Source of the DNA: Closterium sp. NIES-65
Lineage: Eukaryota; Streptophyta; Zygnematophyceae; Desmidiales; Closteriaceae
Length of the DNA stretch: 64,000 nucleotides
Reading direction: 5' to 3'
NCBI GenBank assembly: GCA_948144175.1
Contig: CANXME010002591.1
Span: 3,734,501-3,798,500 of the forward strand
The notes under the pieces were generated by a model, which saw only the letters and a list, made by a program, of their open reading frames with translations, was not told the origin of the DNA and did no database searches. The position numbers and the translations under genes are program-made. The number at the start of each line of letters is the position of its first letter. The stretch's first letter is position 1. Positions 1-12,134 of the stretch are shown here, piece after piece.

Positions 1-1682
1 GTCTCCCGTCTTCTACTGGCCTTACTCCTCCCTTGCTGCGTCCACCGCCTGACTAGTCGCAGCCACAGCTACAGCCAGACTCCCCACTGCCTGCTCCTTC
101 TCCTTACACTGAGCAGTCAGACTCTCTTACAGAGCGTCGTGAGCCTGCGTCTCGCCCTCCCTCGCCTGTTCGCACTGGTTGTCGTGTTCCGCGTCCGCGC
201 CCTCCTCCTGTACCCGGCACGCACCATATGGCACTTCGTCCTTCCTCTGTTCCACAGCGTGTCCCCCTGCCGTCTCCTCCTGCATCCTCTCTTGCTGACA
301 GACCAGACCCTGAGTCTGGCCTCCTTCGTGCTGCTAGTCCTACTATCGAGTGTCTTTTGGCCAGTGTTGTCACTAACCCTTCATTTGAGTCCACTTCTGC
401 ATATGCCCTAGTTGCTAAGCTTGTTGAATATGCTGCTGCATGTCGTCTCGACTACGTCGCGAGTCTTGTTGCTGAGTCTGAGTCTGTCTGTCCTCCGTCC
501 GTCGGGTGTGAGTGTGCTCTTGGCATGGACGTCCTTGAGGACAGGCACGAGGACTTTGAGTATTTTGCAGCTGATGTACCTCATCTCGTGTCCATGCTGA
601 TTGCACCTAAGGGAGACCCAGATGCACTAGACATCCCGACCCTGCGCTCTTACGCAGAGGTGATTACGGGTCCCTACTCCTCTCAGTGGCAGACAGCCAT
701 GGACGTAGGGATGGCATCCTGGAAGTCCACAGGAACGTACGTCAACGCAGTTCCCCCTCCTGGAGCGAATAAAGTCGATGGCATGTGGATTTTCAGGGTG
801 AAGCGGCCGCCAGGTTCTCCGCTTGCCTTCAAGGCTCGTTACGTTGCACGAGGCTTTAGACAACGACAGGGAGTTGACTTCTCCAGACCTTCTCCCCTAC
901 CCCGAAGATGACCACTCTTCAACTAATGCTGCACGTTGCCGCTTAGCGTGACTACGAGCTTCTCTCTGCACAGCTTTCTTACAGGGCAGCCTGCACGAGG
1001 AGATCTGGCTGCGCCGCCCACCTGGCTTCACTGGGCTGTTTCCTGCAGGTACCCAGTGGAGCCTCCAGCGGCCAGTCTATGGTCTCCGCATGGCGCCTCG
1101 CGAGTGGCACGACACACTGAGGACGACGCTTGCGGCTCTTGGGCTCTCGACTGCTGACCCGTCGCTGTTTCTACGCACCGACACTTCGTTGCCGCCGTTC
1201 TACATCCTCGTGTATGTCGACGACTTGGTCTTTGCCACTGCTGACACTGGGGTACCAGCCCTAGTGAAGTCGAAGTTGCAGAAGAGACACACGTGCACAT
1301 ACCTGGGTGAGCTGCGTAGATATCTTGGCTTGCAGATCACTCGGGACAACAAGCAAGCATGCTTACACTTGCTAGGTTTTGATCACTGTAATGCTTGTTC
1401 TCTATTATATAACTCTGCATGTGAACTGGCCTTGTGGCCATTTGCTTGTGCCCAGAGTGTGTGGTGACTTTGTGATCCACCCTGAGCTTGCTTTGCTTTT
1501 CTTGACTGGTCTTGTAACCTCTTGTTCTCCTCCACTTTGCCTATGGGGGTGTCTCAAACTCATATGTTGCATGTTGTGTAGGCTGTAGTGGGGTAGCCCA
1601 TATGGGGTACAACCAAATTAGGGTTTGCTACTTGTACTCCTCCATGCTGTTAGTTCACCATCCTCGCTTTTACATTCTCACA
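1..1682 (+). mobile_element. Ty1/copia element, 3' portion (fossil)
   Basis: Only the 3' part lies in the window. At about 200-900 is the linker and reverse-transcriptase N-terminal region, related to the much fuller copy at 2887-10339. At about 1090-1350 is the RT palm with a YVDD box. The non-coding 3' region follows from about 1410 and shares the 'catgtgaactggcc' segment and the CTATGGGGG polypurine tract with that copy. The 3' LTR is 1550-1682, recognised by the shared core 'gtaggctgtagtggggta'. RNase H sequence was not recognised. The element is broken in several places and looks old relative to the copy at 2887. Confidence 0.85.
1550..1682 (+). repeat. 3' LTR of the 1-1682 copia fragment
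   Basis: It begins TGTC directly after the polypurine tract CTATGGGGG and ends near CTCACA. It is about 133 bp and aligns by eye with the short LTRs at 2887-3009 and 10206-10339, so all three belong to one short-LTR copia group. Confidence 0.7.
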
Positions 1683-1699
1683 ACTCCAGTTGTCAGGAT

Positions 1700-2000
1700 G
1701 CCGTTGGTCCGATAGCCTCCGGATTCTGACATGTTATTAGAGCGAAGGTCTGGGGTTCGAATCCCGGTGTGTGCACTTCGGGCATCCCAGTGCATGGGGG
1801 TGTCAGAGGTCCACTGGAGATCCTTGATCGATCCTAGGGAAGGGTGTCAGGCACGTTGGCCTGGGGGGTCATGGCCCCACTCACCGGCTACACAAACAAG
1901 CCCTTTTATCCCAATGGTTAGTGACTGGGATTCTGACACGTTTCTGCCTTCCCATCACCCACCCTCTGCGCCTTCGCCCTCGCCTCAAAATGTTTACCCG
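1700..2000 (+). repeat. tRNA-derived SINE-like repeat
   Basis: A pol III type B box (GGTTCGAATCC, 1754-1764) follows about 41 bp after an A-box-like TAGCCTCCGG (1713-1722), as in a tRNA-derived head. The downstream body ends with an 'acaaacaagcc-ttttatccca' segment near 1890-1915. The same segment occurs at about 34118-34141 in the receptor-kinase intron, which is the main reason to call a dispersed family. Ends and target duplications could not be fixed. A decayed tRNA gene is the alternative, but the shared non-tRNA body argues against it. Confidence 0.5.
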
Positions 2001-2045
2001 TCGCCTTTCTTCTCTCCCCTTCCATGACCCACCTCAACACTCGAG

Positions 2046-2190
2046 TGTCACAATAGTAGTTAGAAACAGAAATGAGAAAAGGAGGGGATTTGCACTAGCA
2101 AACAATTGAGTACATATAGGAAACCCTAAATTGGGCTGTACTCGCTGAAGAGTACCCCATTGCAGGCTAGACAAATACAACATTCTGACT
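2046..2190 (-). repeat. 3' LTR of N1
   Basis: 145 bp, TGTCACAATAGTAG on the plus strand. Matches 10779-10923 with about 5% difference by eye, so N1 is older than the E1 insertion it carries. Confidence 0.8.
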
Positions 2191-2886
2191 CACCCCCATA
2201 GCCAAAGTGGGGTGTAATCAGCACAACAAGCACAGCTAGAGGAATTCACATCGGGCACGTGAGGAGGAGGAGGAGACTAGACTTTGAGAGGAGAGGAGAT
2301 GGGAGGCAACGGCTGAAGCTGCAGACACACGGGTAACAGGAGCGGCTGGCACAGTGGCTACCGGGACAGCGCCCCGGACTACAGGGAGTAACTGGCTCTG
2401 CACGGCGGAAGCAACGGACCCACGGGCGACCGGCGCAGCATGCTCTGTGGGCTACCAGGAGCAAGACAGGCTCCGGACTACTGGCGCTGCAGGCGACACG
2501 ACGACAGGCTCCACGCAACCTCCCCCAACTGTCCGACACCCCTCTTTCACACACCCCTTGCTGTACCCCTAGCTCCACTCCCACGTCACCCCCCTAGCAC
2601 CACTCCTTCGGCTCCCACATACCCACCCCCCTTAGCGGCAGCTGCAGCAGTGGGAGACGGAGGAGAAGGAGGAGCAGGGGACGGCTCACACACCCGCCAC
2701 CCCCATACCCGTCACCCCCATACCCTGAGTGTGCGGTAAGCGAGCTCAGGTGTGCGCGAAGCATGCACAAGTGTGCGGGAAGCGAACTCGGGTGTGCGGA
2801 AAGCGAACTCAGGTGTGCGAGGAGGGAGGGGGGGGCGCAGAGCGACGCGCGGGTCGACGGGGATGGGCGCACGGGTCCCCGGAAGC

Positions 2887-3009
2887 TGTCAGAACGTTAT
2901 ATAGCTTATGCTGTTGTGTAGGCTATAGTGGGGTATCCCATAGGGGGTACAACCCAATTAGGGTTTCCTATATGTACTCACTTCATTCATTCTCGTTCTA
3001 TTCTTCTCA
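2887..3009 (+). repeat. 5' LTR of E1
   Basis: 123 bp, TGTCAGAACG to TTCTTCTCA. An initiator-Met-type primer-binding site follows at once at 3010. Confidence 0.92.
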
Positions 3010-3119
3010 TGGTATCGAGCAGGTTCCCCTGTGGGAACTGCGCCTAGGGCCCACCACTCGATTTTTTTCCTGCCCGAAGCGCACTCATCCCGAGTCGCGC
3101 CTCGGGCCATTCTCTTACC

Positions 3120-3700
3120 GAGCCGCCCTAGCGGCCGACCCTACGATCGCGGCCCCGCCGCCCCTTGATCGCAGCCCCGTCGCCCTTACCTCGCGGCCCC
3201 GCCGCCCTTACATCGCGGCCCCGCCGCCCCTGCTCTCGCGGCCCCGCCGCCCTTTGATCGCGGTCCCGCCGCCCCTGCTCTCGCGGCCCCGCCGCCCTTA
3301 CCTCGCGGCCCCGTCGCCCTGCTGTCGCGGCCCCGCCACCCTTACGTCGCGGCCCCGCCGCCCTTACATCACGGCCCCGCCGCCCCTGCTCTCGCGGCCC
3401 CGCCGCCCTTACGTCGCGGCCCCGCCGCCCTTACATCGCGGCCCCGCCGCCCTTTGATCGCGGCCCCGTCGCCCTGCGGTCGCGGCCCCGCCGCCCTTAC
3501 ATCGCGGCCCCGTTGCTCTGCTCTTGCGGCCCCGCCGCCCTCCTATCGCGGCCTCGCCGCCCTGAGCTGTGCGGCCTCGCCGCCCTCTCCTACGCGGCCC
3601 CGCCGCCCTCACCAACGCGGCCCCGCCGCCTTCACCTGAGCGGCCCCGCCGCCTTCACCTACGCGGCCTCGCCGCCCTCACCTACGCGGCCCCGCCGCCC
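3120..3700 (+). repeat. GC-rich tandem repeat leader of E1
   Basis: About 20-bp units of the form CGCGGCCCCGCCGCCCTTAC repeat across this block between the primer site and gag. Related repeats occur in E4 (about 52490-52870, reverse strand) and N3 (62890-63300). Long ORFs here in several frames are by-products of the repeat. Confidence 0.8.
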
Positions 3701-6700
3701 ACGCAGCCGACCGCCACGCCGCCCGGTACCGGAGCAGCCGAGTCGCCCAGCAGCAGCCGCCGCACCGCCGGACCACCGAGCCGCAGTGCAACCGAGCCGC
3801 CCCGCACCCGAGCCGCCCGGCAGCCGAGCCGCCCCGCCCCCGAGCCGCCCTGCACCCGAGCCGCCCGGCACCCGAGCCGCCCTGCCGCCGAGCCGCCCAG
3901 GAGCCGAGCCGCCGAGTCGCCAAGCCGCCCTCCTGCCGAGCCGCCCGACCTGCCCTGCCCGGTGAGCACCGTACCGCTGTCACTGCGTGCCCTTCCCCTA
4001 CTGCTTGCACTGCTCCACTGTCGTCGTCATGGCTAACCCTAGTGTCCTCGCATTTGACGCTGAGGGTCGAGCCATTGACTTTGAGGTCTGGGTCGACGAC
4101 CTGCAGCTGTTCTTACAGTGCGATAGGGCGGACGGCCTTTCCCTCTTTGACCTCACCTCTGGCGCCTCTCCTTCCCCTGCTGCTAATGCTGACCCCACTG
4201 TTCGCTCTCAGTGGGCCACCCGCGATGCTGCTGCACGTCTTGCTGTGCGTCGCCACTTGCCCACCACTGAGCGCGCGCACTTTAGTCAGTACAAGAGTGC
4301 TCAGACCTTGTACGACGCTGTAGTTGCGCGCTACTCTTCCCCTGCCACTGCTGCACTGAGCCGTCTCATGCTACCGTACCTCTTTCCTGATCTCACAGCC
4401 TTTCCCACTGTCGCTGACCTCATTACGCACCTCCGCACTAGTGACACTCGCTACCGCGCCGCCCTTCCTACTGAGTTCTGCGCCAAGAACCCCCCCCCCC
4501 CATGTACATCACTCTCTACTACATAGTCACACGCCTCCCTGACTCCCTTCGCGTAGTCAGGGACCACTTCCTCTCAGTCTGTCCCACCACTCTCACTGTC
4601 GACCTCCTCGAGAAGGCCCTCCTAGCGGCGGAGAAGAGCATCGTCGCTGTCGGAGCCTCTCGTGGTGACCCTCGCACCCCCATCTTTGAGGGGTGTTCTC
4701 CTTCCCCCCTACTGCCCTCTGTTGCCTCTGCTGCTGCTGCCGACCTGCTTGGTCTTGAGTCGGTCGGCGCGGCGTCTGCCCCTAGCGGGAGACGCCGCCC
4801 TGGCAAGGGCAAGGGGGGCAAGGGCGCGGGTGGAGCTGGAGGGGGCGGTGGAGGTGGCGGTGGAGGCGGCGGAGGGAGTGGGGGTGGCAGTGGGAGTAGT
4901 GGCGGAGGCGGTGGTGGTGGTGGCAGCGGTGGAGGAGGCGGCGGTGGCGGCGGCAGCGGTGGGAGTGGAGGCGGCGGTGGTGGCGGAGGTGGAGGCGGCG
5001 GTGGCGGAGGGGTTGGAGCTGGTCGGGGTGGTGCCCCGCAGCGGAGCGGCTCTGGTAGTGGTCAGTGCCAGCAGCACCAGCAGCAGCAGCAGCAGCGTTC
5101 GCGGGACATCCCCCCGCCCCAGCAGCTCCGTGAGTGGTACACGCAGCGTCAGAGGGGTGGGGGTACTGGTCCGTGCGCCTACGTCCTTCGTTCCGGCGAC
5201 CGCGCGGGTGAGCAGTGTGGGGGTGCCCACCCCACCCAGCGCTGCTTTGGCCGCCTGACGGACGCTTGGCGTCAGCAGTTCCCCGAGGCTAGTGAGATTC
5301 CCCTCTGGGGAGAGCTGTCTAGGGCTGGTGTAGCTATCTTTGATCTTGACTTTGATGCTATCCTTGCTGCCATGTATGCTGTGACTATTAGTGAGGAGGG
5401 TGACTGTTACCGGTGTTTCCCGCCCGACCCGGGCATTGGTACTGCTGCGCTAGGTGCTTGTGAGGCTGCTGCTCTAGGTGCCAGTGCGTCTGCGCTCTCA
5501 GGTACTGGTGAGGCTGCGCTCCCAGGTACTGCGTCGGCTTCGGCCTCCCTCACTTTCACACTTGACTCAGGGGCTTCTCGCTCCTTCTTTCGAGACCGCA
5601 CCACACTCACGCCGCTTGGTCGGCTGGTTGCAGTCTCCCTGGCTGACCCCTCTGGGGGTCCTGTCCTCTCTCACTTCTCCACTGTCCTCCCGTGTCCGGC
5701 TACCCCCTCGGGCACCCTGTCTGGTCTGTACCTCCCCTCGTTCTCGACAAACTTGGTGAGTGGTGCTGACCTGCAGGATGCGGGGGTTCACCAGTTTACT
5801 CCTGCGAGTCAGCGGGTGACCCACTGCACGGACGCACGCACAGGCCGGCACCTGGCCACGTTCTCGCGTCGGCCAGGGTCGAGCCTCTACACCTTGAACA
5901 CTGAGTCTCCTCCTGTCCCTGCGTCTGGCCAGGTAGCTGCGTCGGGTCAGGTGTTTGCTGCTGCGTCCCGGTCTGGTCCTGAGTCTGCCCCCTGTTCGTG
6001 TCGCCTCCTGTCTCACGAGACTCTCCTCTGGCACCACCGTCTTGGCCACCCCTCCTTGACTTGTCTTCGGGGCATGGCTTCCCGTGTCCTTGTCTCTGGT
6101 CTCCCCCGGTCTCTCCCTCCCCTTCCTTCGGGACCAGGACCTTCCTGTGTCCCCTGTGTCGAGGGGCGCCTCCGGGCTGCTCCTCACTCCTCCCAGTTTC
6201 CCCCGACAGAGGCTCCTCTGCAGACACTTCACATGGACGTGTGGGGCCCGGCCCGCGTCCGTGGGCAGGGTCACGAGCGCTACTTCCTGCTGGTGGTTGA
6301 CGACTACTCGCGTTACACCACAGTCTTCCCCTTGCGCAGCAAGGGTGATGTCACTGAGGTGCTGATCGACTGGATCCGCGCAGCTCGTCTCCAGCTCAGG
6401 AGGAGCTTCGGCTCGGACTTTCCTGTTCTGCGTCTGCACTCTGACCGAGGTGGGGAGTTCTCCTCTGGCCTTCTGCGGGCCTACTGTCTTGCACGGGGGA
6501 TCTGCCAGACCTTTACGCTTCCGGACTCTCCACAGCAAAATGGGATTGCTGAGCGCCGCATTGGCATGGTCATGGACGTCGCTCGTACGTCCATGATGCA
6601 TGCAGCTGCCCCCCATTTTCTGTGGCCGTTTGCGGTTCGGTACGCGGCGCATCAGCTCAACCTTCACCCCAGGGTCTCCCGGCCGGAGACCTCCCCAGCT

Positions 6701-9700
6701 CTGCTGTGGACGGGGAAGGTCGGCGATGCGTCTGCGTTCCGTGTCTGGGGATCTCGGGCGTTTGTCCGCGACTTGTCTGCGGACAAGCTGTCCCCTTGTG
6801 CTGCTCCCTGTGTCTTCCTGGGCTTCCCCCCTGACGCCCCAGGGTGGCAGTTCTACCACCCCTCCTCTCGTCGTGTTCTGTCCTCCCAGGACGTCATGTT
6901 CGACGAGTCGGTCCCCTTCTACCGTCTCTTCCCCTACCGCACTCCTTCCCTCCCCCCACCGCCACACTTCCTTGTGCCAGGTGCCCCCCCGGTAGACCCC
7001 CTTCCCCCTCAGGGTCCTGCCCCTTCTGGTGTGTCCCAGGTTGACGCAATCGAGCCGGTCGAGGTTGCTGGTGACTCTGGTACTGCTGCGGGTGCTGAGC
7101 CTGGGGGTGCTGACTCTGGGGGTGCCGTGCGCGTGGGTGCTGCGCCTGGGGGTGCTGAGACTGGGGGTGCTGCGCCTGGGGGTGCTGAGCCTAGGGGTAC
7201 TGCGACTGGGGGTGCTGAGCCTAGGGCTGCTGAGTCTGGGGGTACTCCGTCGGGAGCTGCTGAGCCTGGGGGTGCTGCGTCTGGAGCTGCTGAGTCTGGG
7301 GGTGCTACGTCAGAAGCTGCTGAGCCTGGAGGTGCTGTGTCTGGGGCTGCTGGGCCTGGAGGTGCGGAGCCTGCGGCCGCTGGACCTCCCCTTGTGGCGT
7401 CTGGTGGTGCTGGGCCTGGAGGTTCTCTGGGTGCTCCGTCTCGGCGGGAGCCACTCTCTCCACAGGAGCTGCGCGAGTGGTTTGCTCGCCGCTGGAGGCG
7501 TGCTGCTGGAGCTGGAGCTTCTTCGGCCGCTGAGGGTGCTGGTGCCGCCGGTCCCGGAGCTGCTGGGCCTGCGTGTCCTACTGGAGTTGGCGCTGCAGAG
7601 GGTGCTGGTGCTGAGACTGCTGCTGTCTGTCCTGGCGGTGGTACTGCAGCTGGTGCTGCTGGAGGTCCTGCCGTTGGAGGTGCTGTTGGCGCTGGTGCTG
7701 CCGGAGGTGCTGAGGGTGCTGGTGCTGTCCCTGCTGTGTCTGGAGTCGCCGCGCGGCCTCGGCCGTACTTCGTTCCGCTCCTGCAGCAGGTTCTTGGTCT
7801 GTCTCCTCCTGTAGAGTGTCCACCGCCTGTCCAGTCACAGTCACAGTTAGAGCCCGCCTCCCCACTTCGTGCTCCCTCTCCTTACACTGGTCCTACTGGA
7901 GGTCTTGTTGAGCGTCGTGAGCCTGCGTCTCGTCCCGCGTCACCTGTTCGTGCTGCTCGCGCTAGTGGTCGCGGTTCGCGTCAGCGTCCTCCTCCTGTCC
8001 CTGGCACGCACCGGATGTCTCTGCGTCCGTCCACTGCTCCTCTGCGTGCCCCTTTGCCTTCTCCTCCTGCGTCCTCTCTTCCAGCGCTTACCGACCCGGA
8101 GTCGGACTCTCTTCGCGCTGCCAGTCCTACTGTCACGCGTCTTCTTGCTACTGTCGTCACTGACCCCTCGTTTGAGTCCGCTGCTGCGTCTGCGCTTGTT
8201 GCTGAGCTCGTCGACTTTGCTGCTCGCTGTCGTCTAGACTACGCTGCCACTCTTGTTGCTGAGTCTGCGTCTGTCTGTCCTCCGTCCGTCGGGGGTGAGT
8301 GTGCTCTTGGCACGGACGTCCTTGAGGACAGGCAGGAGGAGTTCCAGTGTCTGGCTACTGCTTCACCTCATCTAGCGTCTGTACTGCTTGCCCCTGAGGG
8401 AGACCCGGATGCACTAGACATCCCGACTCCGCGCTCTTACGCGGAGGCCGTAGAGGGTCCCTACTCCTCTCAGTGGCAGGCAGCTATGGATGCAGAGATG
8501 GCTTCCTGGAAGTACAGAGGCACCTACGTTGACGCGGTTCCCCCTCCTGGGGCGAACATCGTCAGTGGCATGTGGATCTTCAGGGTGAAGCGGCCGCCGG
8601 GCTCTCCACCTGTCTTCAAGGCTTGGTACGTCGCTCGTGGCTTCAGTCAGCGGCAGGGAGTTGACTTCTTTCAGACCTTCTCTCCCACCCCGAAGATGAC
8701 CACTCTTCGGGTGCTGCTGCACATAGCCGCTCAGCGCGACTACGAGCTTCACTCTCTTGACTTCAGCACTGCTTTCTTGCAGGGTAGCCTGCACGAGGAG
8801 ATCTGGCTGCGCCGTCCACCTGGCTTCACTGGGACTTTCCCTCCTGGCACCCAATAGAGCCTCCGACGGCCAGTCTACGGTCTCCGGCAGGCACCGCGTG
8901 AGTGGCACGACACACTGAGGACTACGCTTGCGGCTCTTGGGTTTGCTCCCTCTACTGCTGACCCTTCGCTGTTTCTGCGCACCGACACGTCTCTGCCGCC
9001 GTTCTACATCCTCGTGTACGTCGACGACTTGGTCTTTGCCACAGCGGACACTGCTGGACTCGCCTACGCGAAGTCCGAGCTGCTGAATAGACACACGTGC
9101 ACAGACCTGGGTGAACTGCGCAGCTATCTTGGCTTGCAGATCACTCGGGACAGAGCACGCCGCACCATTACCTTGACTCAGTCACACATGGTGCAGCAGG
9201 TCCTTCAGCGCTTCGGCTTCACGTACTCCTCGCCTCAGGCCACTCCTCTGTCTACTCGCCACTCGCTCTCAGCTCTGCCTTCGGATGAGTCCGTAGAGTC
9301 GAGTGGCCCGTACCCAGAGCTTGTTGGCTGCCTCATGTACCTGATGACCTGCACACGACCTGACCTTGCATACCCTCTTAGCATTCTTGCACGCTATGTT
9401 GCTCCTGGGAGACACCGACCAGAGCACATGGCTGCAGCGAAGAGGGTGTTGCGCTACCTGTGCAGTACGTCGGGCATGGGGCTAGTGCTTGGAGGGCGGA
9501 GTCCAGTGGTCCTTACGGGGCACGCGGACGCTTCTTGGGCTGACGACCAGGCTACGCAGCGGTCGTCACAGGGTTACACCTTCAGTCTTGGTTCCGGCTC
9601 TGTCTCGTGGCGGGCTACTCGCTCGTCTTCTGTCCTCAGCTCCAGTTGTGAGGCTGAGATCTATGACGGGGCCATGGCTGCACAGGAGCTTCGCTGGCTC

Positions 9701-10205
9701 ACCTACCTGCTGACTGACCTTGGAGAGCCGCCTCGTTCTCCTCCAGTGCTGTACGTAGACAACAAGGCCATGCTGGCCTTGTGTCGAGAGCAGCGCCTGG
9801 AGCACAGAACGAAGCACATTGCTCTCCGCTACTTCCTTGCTCGTGAGCTACAGCAGCGTGGACAGTTGCGGCTTGCGTACGTGGCCTCTGAGGCCAACAC
9901 TGCTGACGTGTTCACCAAGGCACTCGCGCCTTGTGACCATCAGCGCTTCTGCACTCAGCTGGGTCTTGTACCTGTCTTGCCTCACTTGCTCTCCTCTTGA
10001 CCTTGCTTGTACTGTCACATATATATACCTGCTCTTGCTTGTCTAGCTCTATATATATGTGTGTACTCCTGCATGTGAACTGGCCTTGTGGCCTTGTCGT
10101 TGTGCTCGGACTGTGTGGTGACTTTGTGATCCACCCTGAGCTTGCTCTGTTTTGCTTGACTGGTCTTGTGACCCCTTGTTCTCCCCCACTTTGCCTATGG
10201 GGGTG

Positions 10206-10339
10206 TGTCAGAACGTTATATAGCTTATGCTGTTGTGTAGGCTATAGTGGGGTATCCCATAGGGGGTACAACCCAATTAGGGTTTCCTATATGTACTCAC
10301 TTCATTCATAGTTCATTCATTCTCGTTCTATTCTTCTCA
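10206..10339 (+). repeat. 3' LTR of E1
   Basis: 134 bp. Matches the 5' LTR apart from one extra copy of a CATTCATAGTT-like unit near its end. It is followed directly by the GAAGC target duplication. Confidence 0.92.
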
Positions 10340-10778
10340 GAAGCGGCGCGCGGGTCGACGGGGCCGCCACGAAGGGCGACGGGGAGCCGCGCGCGGGTCG
10401 ACGGGGCCACCGCGAAGGGCGACGGGGAGCCGCGCGCAGGTCGACGAGGACGGGCGCACGGGTCGACGGGGGGCGCCACGACGGAACGCGAAACCGCCAC
10501 GTGCGCCCAGGGTGCGCAGCGGGCAGGAAACCGCCACGCGTCCCGAGCGCATGGCGGGCAGAAAACCGCTGCGCGCCCCAAGCGCGCGGCGGGCAGAAAA
10601 CCGCCATGCGCCCCGAGCGCGTGGCGGGAAGAAAAAAAAAACGTCGCGCGCCTAGAAGTGCGCCACAAAACAGGGCAGACCGCGCACGCAGGGTGTGCGA
10701 TAGGCAGGACAGCAGCAGAAGCATCGGGTGGGACCACCCACAGGATCGACCCAGGAGGGTCAACCTGCTCTGATAGCA

Positions 10779-10923
10779 TGTCACAATAGTAGTTAGAAAC
10801 AGAAATGAGAAAAGGAGGGGATTTGCACTAGCAAGCAGTTGAGTACATATAGGAAACCCTAAATTGGGCTGTACTTGCTATAGAGTACCCCACTGCAGGC
10901 TAGACAAATACAACATTCTGACA
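10779..10923 (-). repeat. 5' LTR of N1, with primer-binding site beside it
   Basis: 145 bp. The adjacent plus-strand CCTGCTCTGATAGCA (10764-10778) is the reverse complement of an initiator-Met-type primer site, which fixes the minus orientation of N1. Confidence 0.8.
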
Positions 10924-12009
10924 TTGAGCTCCACCTCACGTCACCTTCCCCAAAGTCTCTCCCAACACCCTACCATTTCGTAATTCTCGCTCACTCAGCT
11001 CTCTCTGTTCGTCTTCGTTCATGTCTCCCTATCCCCTTTTTATCTCTAACTTGAAACTCTGTTTTTTCCCGCACTTTGGTTTTCCTATGCTGCTTTTTCT
11101 GCTCCAGCAGGCCCATGCCTAAGGCGTTTGTTGTGCGTGAATTGCACATGCAACACTTGTAGAAATTGGCACACCATGTGATTGGGATTTACACCTTGCA
11201 AACTTGCGACGCATTTGCACATGCTTGCGACGATTTTCTAGTTTTTTTTTGTGAATACTTGAACGTGTCTGAAAAACAAAACAGTACAATACTTCGACTT
11301 TCAGAATCTTCACATAGTTAGTTTGGGATTTCAAGTGGACCCACTAGAAGGGGGGGGGGGGGGGGGGTGTCACTATTTTAGCTGATGGCTTTAATAAATA
11401 TATAAAAGGATGCATGTTTGGTGTTTTCAGAAGTTCAAAACAGCACACATTGGCATCGAAAGTGGGTTGGAACGCGATTGTGTTTACCCACGTGCATTAC
11501 CAGGTTGGCACCGCTAATACTGTTGCGGAGATTTGGATTGGATTTACTAGCATGACTGGGGGGTAAAGGACAAAACTGCACACACTTCATGACGCAGCAG
11601 ACATGCAAATCCTCAGCAAACGGAAATCGTCAGTTTTCTCCGTTTCGTTACAAAAAAATGCGTCACTCACTGTTGTTTCTGTAAAATAGGGGTTACCGTA
11701 TATTGTTTTCGCCTCTAATTTGGGGTATAACTTAAACATACTGTAATAAAAGACCACACCCCGTATTAAAGACCCGTGGGTCTTTAACTGCGGGGGGTCT
11801 TTAATCCGGGTGATTACGGTACAGTATGAGCTTTTTAGGACCTTGGCCTGTAAATGGCTATGGATGGTGGCTTGAGGTTTAGACAGAGGCAACTCAGGAG
11901 TGACCTGGGGCCTAATAGGCCAAACCTAACCAACTAGAGTGCTTTAGAGCAAAAAGTCATTATTCCATGCCATTCACCTGAAATGTGTAAGGATTTCTTT
12001 TCAGATGAG
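10924..12009. other. Intergenic DNA without recognisable genes
   Basis: AT-richer than the retroelements around it. It holds a 19-bp G run near 11349-11367 and a small inverted repeat, ATTAAAGACCC-GT-GGGTCTTTAA, near 11765-11787. Short ORFs at 11119-11334 and 11587-11892 show no domain, repeat or compositional sign of coding. It may be original host DNA flanking the elements. Confidence 0.5.
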
Positions 12010-12134
12010 TGTCAAAGTACAATCTCAATTGCAGGCTGTAGTGGGGCAATCCTTGTGGGGTACAGAACTTCTAGAGCTAGTACTTGTTGCCCAACTCTTG
12101 CTAATCCAATAATTCCTACACATTTATTCTGACA
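12010..12134 (+). repeat. 5' LTR of the 12010-13920 copia fragment
   Basis: 125 bp from TGTCAAAG to TTCTGACA. It contains the 'gcaggctgtagtgggg' core shared with the E1 and N LTRs and is followed immediately by an initiator-Met primer site. No partner LTR was found. Confidence 0.7.

Larger units (their letters stand above)
2887..10339 (+). mobile_element. Ty1/copia retrotransposon E1, near full length (fossil)
   Basis: 5' LTR 2887-3009, primer site TGGTATCGAGCAGG from 3010, polypurine tract CTATGGGGG before the 3' LTR 10206-10339, and a perfect GAAGC duplication (2882-2886 and 10340-10344). Rough parts: a non-coding leader of about 20-bp GCCCCGCCGCC-type repeats (3.12-3.96 kb); gag (4.03-5.4 kb) with a very glycine-rich stretch; protease with LDSGAS (5.56 kb); GAG-pre-integrase LLWHHRLGHPS (6.03 kb); integrase with HSDRGGEF (6.2-6.7 kb); an Ala/Gly/Pro-rich linker (6.95-8.1 kb); RT with YVDD (8.4-9.1 kb); RNase H (9.5-9.95 kb). 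All domains are recognisable but the reading frame is broken a few times. The LTRs match except for copy number of one short repeat, so insertion was recent. Confidence 0.93.
2046..10923 (-). mobile_element. Non-autonomous LTR retroelement N1, split by E1
   Basis: The outer boundaries are two 145-bp LTRs (2046-2190 and 10779-10923) with about 7 differences. On the minus strand the 5' LTR is the right-hand copy, followed by the primer-binding site TGCTATCAGAGCAGG (10764-10778). The polypurine tract CTTTGGCTATGGGGG lies beside the left LTR. Flanks TCGAG and TTGAG look like a diverged 5-bp target duplication. Its own internal DNA is only about 1.1 kb (2191-2886 plus 10345-10778): a GC-rich tandem-repeat leader and a conserved 3' block shared with N2 and N3. 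No gag or pol homology was seen, so it would depend on enzymes in trans. E1 sits inside it at 2887-10339. Confidence 0.8.

Noticed and set aside
1754-1764. Functional tRNA gene at the GGTTCGAATCC box
   Set aside because: No acceptor stem or anticodon arm could be folded around it, and the flanks match a dispersed repeat.
3409-4036. Overlapping Arg/Pro and Gly/Arg ORFs in the E1 leader
   Set aside because: Open in several frames on both strands because of GC-rich 20-bp repeats; they lie upstream of gag.
11692-11822. Possible MITE with ACCGTA/TACGGT ends
   Set aside because: Only about six matching terminal bases and no clear target duplication or second copy in the window.
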